DNA from: Flavobacterium sp. CG_23.5
GTDB lineage: Bacteria; Bacteroidota; Bacteroidia; Flavobacteriales; Flavobacteriaceae
DNA: 64,000 bases
Reading direction: 5' to 3'
Assembly: GCF_017875765.1 (NCBI RefSeq)
Contig: NZ_JAGGNA010000001.1
Location: 3,189,001-3,253,000 of the forward strand
In this document: piece by piece, positions 38,340 through 48,800 of the stretch
Position numbering within the stretch: position 1 is the stretch's first letter
Layout of the letters: each line of letters starts with the position of its first letter
Position numbers and translations under genes: made by a program
Notes under the pieces: model-generated
Told to the model about the DNA's origin: nothing
The model's database searches: none
The model's input: only the letters and a program-made list of their open reading frames with translations

Positions 38340-39806
38340 TTATTTGCTTTTCTTCAAAGCATCGATCAATTCCTCCATATTTACCACACCATAGGTAGAA
38401 GAATAATCCGATACAGCATAGGGCAATATAAGGCTGTTGTTATGAATAATCGAACCGCAAGAATACACTACATTAGGTACATATCCTTCTCGTTCAACTT
38501 CTAATGGTGAAAGTAAGGGCTCTTTTAATCTTCCTATTTCCTTAGAAGGGTCATCAAGATCAAACAGCGAAGCACCTAAGCAATAACGTCTCATGGCGCC
38601 TACTCCGTGAGTAATTACCAACCAGCCTTCTTCGGTCCAAAGAGGAGATCCGCAATTTCCAATTTGTGTAAATTCCCATGAAAAACGAGGCTCTTGAAGA
38701 ATAACGGGATTATCCCATTGTGTGCGTCTATCAGAATACATAAGATAATTGTTAACGCCATCAATTCTGGAAAGCATAGCGTACTTGCCTTTTATTTTTC
38801 TGGGAAACAATGCCAAATTTTTATTTTGAGCACCGGCTCCATACAAGGGTACTACGCGGAAGTTATAAAAGTCTGTAGTAGAAATAAGTTTTGGTAGTAT
38901 GGCATGACCATTATAAGCAGTATAAGTGGCAATTATTCTGTCTGCTCCATCATCATCCAGAAAGCGCACAAAACGTGCATCTTCAATACCGCGACTTTCA
39001 GATTCTGATATCGGAAATATAACACGTTCGGTGATATCCGAATCGTGTTTGAATTGTAAATCATAAAAGGAATCCGCTAACCAAAGCATTTCCTCCATTG
39101 CCGTTCTATTTTCGTGGCTAAGTATCGGGTTGTTTAGCGCTTTATTTATCAAATTTTTTAAAGCTGCATACTCGAATTGATCAGGCAGTTCTCGCATAAT
39201 GTGGGCAGAGCATTTGTCTGAAGTATGCATTTCTGCTAATTTAATGAGAAATCGTTCCTTGTTGTATAAGGTTTTATATCCAATTTCTGCTTTGTCAATA
39301 TTTCTCCCAATTTTCATCACTTGGAGATCATTATTTTTGTCTAAAATTCCTCTTCTAAAAACGATCGAAGAAATATGACCTTCACCTGTTGCACGAAAGG
39401 ATATGATGATTCGCTTTTCTCCATTGTGAAGATCTGATTGGTCAAAATCTTCGACAATAGAAGGATTAAAAAAGGCGGCAGATTCTATCGCATATTCCAT
39501 TGTACAATAGGAACCGATGAGCATTTTTCTCTCATCAGACAACTGGTCATAATTGATCTGCATTGCTTCTATCAAACCTCTTATCTTTTCACAATGCCTA
39601 AAAAATGTTTGTGAAATATTACGATGTCTTCTAGCAAATTCACGAAGTGTATGCTCTAAGGTTTCTTGGACTTGTTTTTCAGTCAAAACCATAATATTGC
39701 TTACCATTTTTTGGGTTCGTAGATCACCATTCATAAAATACCGGGCAACAACTCTACTGCAATCAGGCATGAATTTTATGTTTTTTCGAATAACAGGAAC
39801 TCGCAT
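38340..39806 (-). CDS. Glycoside hydrolase family 130 protein
   Basis: 488 residues. The five-bladed propeller part shows SRGIEDARFVRF, the GH130 ED(P/A)R-type motif, with NLALFPRKIKGKYAMLSRIDG, GNCGSPLWTEEGWLVITHGV and PNVVYSCGSII. The roughly 150-residue helical N-terminal region (from EKQVQETLEHTLREFARRHRNI) is characteristic of the longer GH130 proteins that act as mannosyl phosphorylases or related enzymes. No carbohydrate operon is adjacent, so the substrate is not indicated. Confidence 0.85.
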   Translation of the reverse strand: MRVPVIRKNIKFMPDCSRVVARYFMNGDLRTQKMVSNIMVLTEKQVQETLEHTLREFARRHRNISQTFFRHCEKIRGLIEAMQINYDQLSDERKMLIGSYCTMEYAIESAAFFNPSIVEDFDQSDLHNGEKRIIISFRATGEGHISSIVFRRGILDKNNDLQVMKIGRNIDKAEIGYKTLYNKERFLIKLAEMHTSDKCSAHIMRELPDQFEYAALKNLINKALNNPILSHENRTAMEEMLWLADSFYDLQFKHDSDITERVIFPISESESRGIEDARFVRFLDDDGADRIIATYTAYNGHAILPKLISTTDFYNFRVVPLYGAGAQNKNLALFPRKIKGKYAMLSRIDGVNNYLMYSDRRTQWDNPVILQEPRFSWEFTQIGNCGSPLWTEEGWLVITHGVGAMRRYCLGASLFDLDDPSKEIGRLKEPLLSPLEVEREGYVPNVVYSCGSIIHNNSLILPYAVSDYSSTYGVVNMEELIDALKKSK

Positions 39807-40630
39807 AGATTAATTTTTAAAATGGAATAATACATTTGCGTTTTTGTAATGAAAAGTCGTTTTATTATTAGCTCATCGGTAGTTCTACTGTTGGATTATT
39901 CCAAAAGTGAGCTATTTGTTTGGAACATATTCTCAATAATTTTATTTCTTAAATTGATTCTGTTTTTAAACCAGCTAAAATGATGTCGACGCATTCGCGA
40001 AGTAGGTACTAAAAAAGACCATGTGATTTAAATTTGTAAAAAAATGTTTTGCCAAAATTTTTCATTAATGCATCGAATGTTGGCTTATTTATAGATGACT
40101 TAATTTTATAATTTAGAAATTTTGGATACCCTAAATTCGATTTGCTACCCGCTATCAAAATTACAAAAAAAATATTTTAAATAAGTGTAAATATGTGGTT
40201 TACAGTATAAAAAGTGTTTTTTTAGACTATGAAATTGCAGTTAACAATAAATAAATCAATCGAAAATTAATCTATGAATTTTTTATAAAAAATATAATAG
40301 ATGACTTTGTTCAAAAGTGAAAAAACGATGGGAATAGATTGCTCGTAAAAAGTTAGATTCTATTTAAGCGTATTTTTTCAGAAATAATAGAGTGAAATTT
40401 AATGATAAATTTAAGCTGTGCTTTGTAATGTAGATAAAGCAAACAAACGCACATGATTTTATTTATGCGACTTGTACTCTAAAAAATAGGTTTGTCCAAA
40501 AACAAGCACGGTTATAATTATACATGAGCGTTTGAAAAATCAAAATAACAGTCTTAAATTTTCAGTTTTTAAACCAAAGATTTTTATTATTTTCGTAAAT
40601 TGCAGACCTAAAATGAACATTTAAATAAAA
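39807..40630. other. Long intergenic region without recognised gene
   Basis: 824 bp, very AT-rich, between divergent GH130 and icmF genes. All frames are closed within about 60 codons. No shared repeat, tRNA or clear riboswitch was found. Its length suggests long leaders or an eroded gene, but nothing can be identified. Confidence 0.6.
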
Positions 40631-43600
40631 ATGGAACAAGCAAAACCATATATTCCTAAGAATAAAGTAAGAATTGTAACCGCAGCAGCCCTTTTTGATG
40701 GTCATGATGCAGCAATTAATATCATGCGTAGAATTATTCAGTCTACAGGCGTTGAGGTCATTCATTTGGGCCATGACAGAAGCGTGGAAGAAGTAGTGAA
40801 TACCGCTATTCAAGAAGATGCTAATGCCATTGCAATTACTTCTTACCAAGGTGGACATAACGAATATTTCAAATATATGTATGACTTGCTTCAGGAAAAA
40901 GGAGCAGGGCAAATTAAAATATTTGGCGGCGGCGGTGGTGTAATTTTGCCTACCGAAATAGCCGAATTGCAAGCCTACGGAATCACCAGAATTTATGCGC
41001 CGGATGATGGTCGTGCCATGGGATTACAAGGGATGATAAATGATTTAGTCCAACAATCTGATTATCCTATTGGAGATAAATTGACGGATGAAATGGATCA
41101 TTTGGCAGAGAAAAATCCAAAAGCTATTGCCCGAATCATTTCATCTGCAGAGAATCATCCTGAAGTTGCAAAACAGACTTTAGACGCGATTCATAAAAAA
41201 AATGCTGAATGTAAAACTCCAGTTCTTGGAATCACAGGAACGGGTGGGGCAGGAAAATCATCTTTGGTTGATGAATTAGTGCGTCGTTTTTTAATAGACT
41301 TCCCAGAAAAAACCATTGGATTAATCTCTGTAGATCCATCAAAAAGAAAAACGGGAGGAGCACTTCTTGGTGATAGAATCCGAATGAACGCTATCAATAA
41401 TCCTCGCGTTTACATGCGTTCACTAGCCACTCGTCAATCAAATTTAGCTTTGTCAAAATATGTAGCCGAAGCGATTCAAGTAATCAAAGCTGCCGATTAT
41501 GACATTATTATCCTGGAGACTTCCGGAATAGGGCAATCGGATACGGAGATTATGGACCATTCTGATGTTTCCTTATATGTAATGACACCAGAATTTGGAG
41601 CTGCGACTCAATTGGAAAAAATCGACATGCTTGATTTTGCTGATTTGGTGGCCATCAATAAATTTGACAAACGCGGTTCTCTTGATGCTTTGAGAGACGT
41701 AAAAAAACAATACCAACGCAACCACAATCTTTGGGATGCGGATTTAGATACACTTCCTGTTTTCGGGACAATTGCTTCGCAGTTCAACGACCCGGGAATG
41801 AATACGCTTTACAAAGCGATTATGGACAAAGTCCATGAGAAAACAAATTCTGATCTAAAATCTACATTTAAAATCACTCGCGAAATGAGCGAGAAGATTT
41901 TTGTCATTCCGCCACACAGAACGCGTTATTTATCTGAAATAGCCGAAAGCAACAGAAAATATGATGTTACGGCGGTAAGTCAAGAACAAGTTGCTCAGAA
42001 ATTATACGGGATTTTCAAAACGCTGGAAAGTGTTTCAGGAAAATTACCAGTAATTAATAAAGCTGGAATTGATGACGATTCGGTTTTACCAACAGCTTTA
42101 GAAAATGAAAAACAAGGAGTTGCTGAAAATAAAATTTTCCTAAATCTTTTACTCAATCAATTTGACAAAGTAAAAATGGATTTGGATGCCTACAATTGGG
42201 AAATTATATTGAATTGGGATGAAAAAGTAAACAAATATAAAAATCCGGTTTATACGTTCAAAGTTCGTGATAGAGAAATCAAGATGGCGACGCATACCGA
42301 ATCGCTTTCCCATTCGCAAATTCCAAAAATAGCTTTGCCAAAGTATCAAGCTTGGGGCGATATTTTACGTTGGTGTTTGCAGGAAAATGTTCCTGGAGAA
42401 TTTCCTTTTACCGCTGGTTTATATCCATTCAAGCGCGAAGGGGAAGATCCTTCCCGTATGTTTGCAGGTGAAGGTGGACCAGAAAGAACCAACAAACGTT
42501 TTCATTATGTGAGCGCAGGATTGCCTGCAAAACGTTTGTCAACAGCTTTTGACAGTGTAACTTTATACGGAAATGATCCACATGTTCGTCCTGATATTTA
42601 CGGAAAAATCGGGAATGCCGGAGTTTCTATTTGCTGTTTAGATGACGCTAAAAAATTGTATTCTGGTTTTGATTTGGTGCATGCTATGACTTCGGTAAGT
42701 ATGACTATTAATGGTCCGGCACCGATGTTATTAGGCTTTTTCATGAATGCAGCGATTGACCAACAATGTGAGTTTTACATTAAAGAGAACAATCTCGAAA
42801 AAGAAGTTGAAGCAAAAATCAACAAAATATATAAAGAAAAAGGTGTCGAAAGACCACATTACCAAGGCGATTTACCGGAGGGAAATAATGGTTTGGGATT
42901 GATGCTTTTGGGGGTTACCGGAGATCAGGTTTTACCTTTTGAAATTTATAATGAAATCAAAGCAAGAACCTTATCACAAGTTCGTGGAACCGTTCAAGCT
43001 GATATTTTAAAAGAAGATCAAGCGCAAAATACCTGCATTTTCTCTACTGAATTTGCGTTGCGATTGATGGGTGACGTACAGGAATATTTTATTACTAAGA
43101 ATGTAAGAAATTTTTATTCGGTTTCTATTTCTGGTTACCACATTGCCGAAGCGGGTGCTAATCCAATTACACAATTGGCTTTCACACTTTCTAATGGTTT
43201 CACTTACGTGGAATATTATTTGAGCCGTGGGATGGACATCAATGATTTTGGACCTAACTTATCATTCTTTTTCTCGAATGGAGTTGATCCTGAATATGCA
43301 GTAATTGGTCGTGTAGCGCGTAAAATTTGGGCGAAAGCTATGAAAATTAAATACGGCGCCAATGAACGTGCTCAAATGTTGAAATATCATATTCAAACAT
43401 CAGGTCGTTCTTTGCACGCACAGGAAATTGATTTCAATGATATTCGTACGACTTTACAAGCTTTGTATGCGATTTATGACAACTGTAATTCGTTGCATAC
43501 CAATGCGTATGATGAAGCTATCACAACGCCAACCGAAGAATCTGTTCGTCGTGCCATGGCGATTCAGCTGATTATCAATAAAGAATTAGGTCTAGCCAAA

Positions 43601-44083
43601 AACGAAAATCCAATTCAAGGTGCTTTTATCATCGAAGAATTAACAGACTTGGTAGAAGCTGCGGTTTTAGCCGAATTTGATCGAATTACAGAACGTGGAG
43701 GTGTTCTTGGTGCTATGGAAACGATGTACCAACGTTCAAAAATTCAAGAAGAAAGTTTGTATTACGAAACCTTGAAACATAACGGTGATTTTCCTATTAT
43801 TGGGGTTAATACATTCTTGAGTTCTAAAGGTTCTCCAACGGTTATTCCAGCTGAGGTTATTCGTGCTACCGAAGACGAAAAACAATATCAAATCACTATG
43901 TTGCACCATTTGCATCAATCAAATCAGGATAAAGTAAAGGAACAATTGAACGACATTCAAGAAGCAGCGATTAAAAACGAAAACTTATTCGAACATTTGA
44001 TGGAAGCGACGAAGGTTTGTTCTTTGGGACAAATAACTTCGGCTTTGTTTGAAGTAGGCGGACAATATAGAAGAAATATGTAA
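40631..44083 (+). CDS. icmF: Fused isobutyryl-CoA mutase (IcmF)
   Basis: 1150-residue fusion of the B12-dependent acyl-CoA mutase with its G-protein chaperone. The N-terminal B12-binding domain shows [19 protein letters not shown] (base-off His) and [13 protein letters not shown]. The MeaB-like GTPase has the P-loop GTGGAGKSS near residue 202, [20 protein letters not shown], and NKFDKRG. The C-terminal mutase domain includes [24 protein letters not shown] and [13 protein letters not shown]. It would rearrange isobutyryl- and n-butyryl-CoA; it may have side activity on isovaleryl/pivalyl-CoA. It is alone, with no acyl-CoA pathway genes beside it. Confidence 0.95.
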   Translation: MEQAKPYIPKNKVRIVTAAALFDGHDAAINIMRRIIQSTGVEVIHLGHDRSVEEVVNTAIQEDANAIAITSYQGGHNEYFKYMYDLLQEKGAGQIKIFGGGGGVILPTEIAELQAYGITRIYAPDDGRAMGLQGMINDLVQQSDYPIGDKLTDEMDHLAEKNPKAIARIISSAENHPEVAKQTLDAIHKKNAECKTPVLGITGTGGAGKSSLVDELVRRFLIDFPEKTIGLISVDPSKRKTGGALLGDRIRMNAINNPRVYMRSLATRQSNLALSKYVAEAIQVIKAADYDIIILETSGIGQSDTEIMDHSDVSLYVMTPEFGAATQLEKIDMLDFADLVAINKFDKRGSLDALRDVKKQYQRNHNLWDADLDTLPVFGTIASQFNDPGMNTLYKAIMDKVHEKTNSDLKSTFKITREMSEKIFVIPPHRTRYLSEIAESNRKYDVTAVSQEQVAQKLYGIFKTLESVSGKLPVINKAGIDDDSVLPTALENEKQGVAENKIFLNLLLNQFDKVKMDLDAYNWEIILNWDEKVNKYKNPVYTFKVRDREIKMATHTESLSHSQIPKIALPKYQAWGDILRWCLQENVPGEFPFTAGLYPFKREGEDPSRMFAGEGGPERTNKRFHYVSAGLPAKRLSTAFDSVTLYGNDPHVRPDIYGKIGNAGVSICCLDDAKKLYSGFDLVHAMTSVSMTINGPAPMLLGFFMNAAIDQQCEFYIKENNLEKEVEAKINKIYKEKGVERPHYQGDLPEGNNGLGLMLLGVTGDQVLPFEIYNEIKARTLSQVRGTVQADILKEDQAQNTCIFSTEFALRLMGDVQEYFITKNVRNFYSVSISGYHIAEAGANPITQLAFTLSNGFTYVEYYLSRGMDINDFGPNLSFFFSNGVDPEYAVIGRVARKIWAKAMKIKYGANERAQMLKYHIQTSGRSLHAQEIDFNDIRTTLQALYAIYDNCNSLHTNAYDEAITTPTEESVRRAMAIQLIINKELGLAKNENPIQGAFIIEELTDLVEAAVLAEFDRITERGGVLGAMETMYQRSKIQEESLYYETLKHNGDFPIIGVNTFLSSKGSPTVIPAEVIRATEDEKQYQITMLHHLHQSNQDKVKEQLNDIQEAAIKNENLFEHLMEATKVCSLGQITSALFEVGGQYRRNM

Positions 44084-44090
44084 GCAGAGA

Positions 44091-44230
44091 ACCACTTTTT
44101 TGCTTTGCAAAAAAGTGTGTGAATCGCTTATCCCGCTTTTTAGCGGGATCTCATTTACGAAATCTCATTCACCATTTTTTCGTAGCAAAAAAAGTGTGTG
44201 AATAGTTTATCCCGCTTTTTAGCGGGACTT
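44091..44230 (+). repeat. Tandem hairpin repeat after icmF
   Basis: A unit with GTGTGTGAAT followed by TTATCCCGCTTTTTAGCGGGA occurs twice (about 44109-44149 and 44187-44227, 78 bp apart). Each carries a TCCCGCT/AGCGGGA hairpin (44131-44148 and 44210-44227). An additional ACTTTTTTGC/GCAAAAAAGT hairpin lies at about 44093-44115. Probable intergenic repeat family; not terminators by themselves. Confidence 0.7.
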
Positions 44231-44244
44231 ATTTCCAGGTATTT

Positions 44245-44278
44245 AAAAAAGATCTTTCAGTGATGAAAGGTCTTTTTT
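44245..44278 (+). terminator. Terminator of icmF
   Basis: 15-bp stem (44245-44259 with 44264-44278, one G-U pair), GTGA loop, T-run. The most likely terminator for icmF, 160 nt after the stop codon. Confidence 0.8.
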
Positions 44279-44514
44279 TATGTCTTTTATATTTTATTGA
44301 AGTTTGAGCTTAACACTTATAAGCTAATCGGAAACAATTATTTTGTTCAATTATTAATAAAATACAGGTTTACGAATAGGAGTAGAAGAATTCCATTTTA
44401 CACTATTTTTCAGTGAAGGTGAAACTTAAATAATGTGCTTGAAAATGAATTTAATTTATTTAGATAAGCGATTGTTTTAGTAAATGTCTTCCGTAAAACA
44501 AAACATAATATTAA

Positions 44515-45312
44515 AAGTAGGAAATTTATTCATAATTAAAATCAATTAATTTAACATGAAAATGTCTGTTAATCAATTAATTAGTAGGATATTTTTTTTA
44601 CATGTTGATGCCTTTTTTTTAATAAAGTATGTACTTTATCTTTTAAATTGGTTGTTCATCATGTTGTAATGTTCTTTTTTCTGAAATTTTTGGGTTTTTA
44701 CTAAAGCATCTTCTATTAAATGAATTGCATTACGTAGGAAAATCATTTGTAATTTTTTAAAATTATTTTAACACGTAACTAACTGTTAATCAATTAACTA
44801 AACTTTAGTTTTTTTAGATTACATAATTATTTTCTTACATACCAATGTTGATTGCCGATTTAACGGGCATCTTGTCGAGTTTATTCCTACTTTTTTTAGA
44901 TGCATTCTTTAAAATCCTTAATTTTATGTAAGAAAAGAATTAAGTTGTATTTATACGACTTTAGGTTAGTATTAGGAGTCATATATTGTTCCCCGCATAT
45001 TATATTCCTATGTTTGAGAATTCACTTCAATTATATGTAATTGAAGATTAGTTAGTAGAGGTTAGTTGCATTTCCCCAATGTGTCAATTTCCCGTAATAA
45101 CCTATTTCCCTGTTTTAATTTAGTCGGTTTGAAATTAATATAATAAATTTTTACAAATCGATTTCTGGTATGATAAAGGTGTTTTTATTCTCCTGATAAA
45201 AATATCCTTTTGAGACGGTTAGCTTCATTATTTTATTTGAAGATTAAAAATTCGCCCTGAGTCTTTAAACCTGCAATTAAAAAAAAACATATGGTTTTAA
45301 AATACTATTATT
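44515..45312 (+). promoter_or_regulatory. Conserved leader of giant-protein locus 1
   Basis: About 800 bp that align with 54034-54830 almost base for base and, in part, with 63000-63655. Shared landmarks are TTTTAACACGTAA at 44766-44778 (547 nt before the ATG), an ATGTAAGAAAAGAATTAAG stretch, a hairpin CTTCAATTA/TAATTGAAG at 45025-45046, a region with TACAAATCGATTTCTGG, and a second CTTCA/TGAAG hairpin at 45223-45242, 90 nt before the ATG. There is no open frame. It may be a long 5' UTR or a binding region for a shared regulator. Confidence 0.75.
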
Positions 45313-45840
45313 ATGAAAAAACATGTTTTATTAAATTTTTTAACGTTTTTCAGTAACCGGGATAAAGTCTTGGTTGGGGATGAAAACGAATTTAAAATGG
45401 GTTTAAGTCGAGTGAATTATTCACGGACTAAAACGAGTAAATATTTAGTCAAGGAAACTTCTAAGAATAAAAATTTTATTTCAAGTACGTTTTTACTTGT
45501 TGTATTTTTTCTTTTTACAGGGGTTCTGTATGCTCAACAACCTTCCTGTAATCTTTCAGGTCCGTTGAAAGGGTATTTTGATTCTGGAGGAGGCAGCACA
45601 ATAACCATCATTTCAGATGTTTATAACACAGGCCCCAACACTACTTATTCTTGGATAATCGATAAAAACATACCGGGGGCTACTATAGTTTCAGGTAAGG
45701 GTACGTCGAGTATTCAGGTAAAAGCAGGTACTAAAGGAGGAAGCTTTAAGATAAAGCTTACCGTCACAAATCCAGGTTTAAATGGAGGTCCAAGTGAATC
45801 TAGCACCTGCACTAAATCGGTCACCGTAGGTCGTATTTAA
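45313..45840 (+). CDS. Small secreted protein with long N-terminal extension, gene 1 of locus 1
   Basis: 175 residues. A 56-residue basic/polar N-terminal extension precedes the signal helix (STFLLVVFFLFTGVLYAQ), followed by a PKD-like or Ig-like mature domain (CNLSGPLKGYF...TTYSWIIDKNIPGATIVSG and FKIKLTVTNPG). This domain resembles the CNIVGPLKACFGNNLTYQVE domain in the next gene. It stands directly behind the conserved leader where the giant genes of locus 2 and 3 begin. The giant gene of this locus starts 7 bp after its stop codon, so they are co-transcribed. No T9SS domain is present. No specific function assigned. Confidence 0.7.
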   Translation: MKKHVLLNFLTFFSNRDKVLVGDENEFKMGLSRVNYSRTKTSKYLVKETSKNKNFISSTFLLVVFFLFTGVLYAQQPSCNLSGPLKGYFDSGGGSTITIISDVYNTGPNTTYSWIIDKNIPGATIVSGKGTSSIQVKAGTKGGSFKIKLTVTNPGLNGGPSESSTCTKSVTVGRI

Positions 45841-45847
45841 ATTATAA

Positions 45848-48800
45848 ATGATAAAAATTTACATTATGAAAATTTCAAATACTATTGAAGAATTGGGTGA
45901 CTGTTGCCATAGTTCCGGTCATTCAAATAAAAAAAAGAATAAGAAATTAGGATACTTTTCGATAGTGCTGTTTTTACTGATGACATCAGTTCAGATGGTT
46001 TATGCGCAAGTTCCTACTATTACAAGTTTTTCACCGACTTCTGCCAAAGGGGGAGCAACGGTTACCATTATAGGAACCAATTTTACTGGTGCTACTTCAG
46101 TTAAATTTGGGACAGAAGCGGCCGCTTCATTTACCGTTGTCAATTCCACTACTATAACAGCTGTAGTGTCTTCATCAGGTGAGAGCGGTAGGATTTTTGT
46201 AACTACTGCTGCAGGAACTGCTGAAATCATTAACTTTATATTTTTACCACCCCCATCATGTAACATAGTGGGTCCGTTGAAAGCGTGTTTTGGTAATAAT
46301 CTCACGTATCAAGTAGAAATTGCAAATAGTGGTTATAATCCGAGTTCAACACCGCTAGTTCCGGAGCTTCTCATATCATTCCCCCCGGGGCCAGATAACA
46401 CTACAAATGGACCAATGATTGTATCGAATACTCCATTTGCTTATGATCCTGTTACAAATTCAGGAACTTTAACAGCAGAGTTATTTCCGGGAACAACGAC
46501 AGGAAAAATTCTGGGTGTTTTAACCGTTAATGCTCCTGGAGGTAGTTGTGAATGTAGTGCCTCTATCGTAATAACAGATGTAAATATTACAACAACATCG
46601 CCTCCTATTAAATGTATTGGAGGGACTACTACTCTTCAAGTTAATGCAACTTCAAGTGGTATTCGGGCTTATAAATATACGCTGAGTCGTGCTGGATTTC
46701 CTGATATAGTCAAAGACTTCACGCCGTTCACAACGGTTTTCTTTGATAATCTTGTAGCTGGTAATTATACAGTTACCGTCATGGGTGATAGCCAGAGTAA
46801 CGGCTTAGGATGTACATCAACAGTACCAGTAGTTATTTCCGATCCACCGGCAATAGTAGTATCATCAGCAACTGGGGCGAATCCTAAATGTAATGGTGGA
46901 ACCGATGGTTCGCTTACGATTACCGCTTCAGGAGGAACAGGCACATTGATGTATTCCAAAGATAATGGTGCAACTTACCAAGCCTCTAATGTCTTCAGCG
47001 GATTAGCTGCTGGAACCTATTTATGGGCGGTAAAAGATGCCAATGATTGTATCTTGAAAGGTACGGTGACGCTCACCCAACCAACTATTTTGGCTTCTAG
47101 TGATGCTCATGTTGATGTGAAATGTAACGGAGGCAAAGATGGCTCTGTAACACTTACGTACATTGGCGGAACAAGCCCTTATATGGTGAACTTCAATGGT
47201 GCAGGCTTCGTGACTCAAACTTCTCCAAGTGCGTATACAGGTCTTACAGCCGGTACCTACACTTGGATAGTAAAAGATGCGAACGGATGTATTGTAGAAG
47301 GTTCAGAAACTATTGCACAACCAAGTATTTTGGTAGCAACAGATGCACATGCTGATGTAAAATGTAACGGTGGAAGAGATGGCTCTGTAACCGTAACATT
47401 CAGTGGCGGAACTAGTCCTTATATGGTGAACTTTAATGGTGCAGGCTTCGTGGCTCAAACTTCTCCAAATGCGTATACAGGTCTTACAGCCGGTACTTAC
47501 ACTTGGATAGTAAAAGATGCGAACGGATGTATTGTAGAAGGTTCAGAAACTATTGCACAACCAAGTATTTTGGTAGCAACAGATGCACATGCTGATGTAA
47601 AATGTAACGGTGGAAGAGATGGCTCTGTAACCGTAACATTCAGTGGCGGAACTAGTCCTTATATGGTGAACTTTAATGGTGCAGGCTTCGTGGCTCAAAC
47701 TTCTCCAAATGCGTATACAGGTCTTACAGCCGGTACGTACACTTGGATCGTTAAAGATGCGAACGGATGTATTGTTCAAGGTTCAGAAACTATTGCGCAA
47801 CCAACTATTTTGGTAGCAACAGACGCACATGCTGATGTAAAATGTAACGGTGGAAGAGATGGATCAATAAACGTAACATTCAGTGGAGGAACAAGTCCTT
47901 ATATGGTGAACTTCAATGGCGCAGGCTTCGTGACTCAAACTTCTCCAAATGCATATACAGGTCTTGCAGCCGGTACGTACACTTGGATTGTAAAAGATGC
48001 CAACGGATGTATTATGCAAGGCTCCGAAACTATTGCACAACCAACTATTTTGGTAGCGACAGATGGACATTCTGATGTGAAATGTAACGGAGGAACTGAT
48101 GGTTCAGTAACCGTAACATTCAGCGGAGGAACAAGTCCTTATATGGTGAACTTCAACGGTGCAGGCTACTTGGCTCAAACTTCTCCAAAATCGTATACAG
48201 GTCTTACCGCCGGTACCTACACTTGGATTGTTAAAGATGCCAACGGATGTATTATGGAAGGTTCCGAAACTATTGCACAACCAACTATTTTGGTAGCAAC
48301 AGATGGACATTCTGATGTGAAATGTAACGGTGGAACTGATGGTTCAGTAACCGTAACATTCAGCGGAGGAACAAGTCCTTATATGGTGAACTTCAACGGT
48401 GCAGGCTACTTGGCTCAAACTTCTCCAAAATCGTACACAGGTCTTACAGCCGGTACGTACACTTGGATTGTAAAAGATGCCAACGGATGTATTATGCAAG
48501 GTTCCGAAACTATTGCACAACCGACTATTTTGGTAGCAACAGATGGACATTCTGATGTGAAATGTAACGGAGGAACTGATGGTTCAGTAACCGTAACATT
48601 CAGCGGAGGAAGAAGTCCTTATATGGTGAACTTTAATGGTGCAGGCTACTTGGCTCAAACCTCTCCAAAATCGTACACAGGTCTTACAGCCGGTACATAT
48701 ACTTGGATTGTTAAAGATGCCAACGGATGTATTATGGAAGGTTCAGAAACTATTGCACAACCAACTATTTTGGTAGCGACAGATGGACATTCTGATGTGA

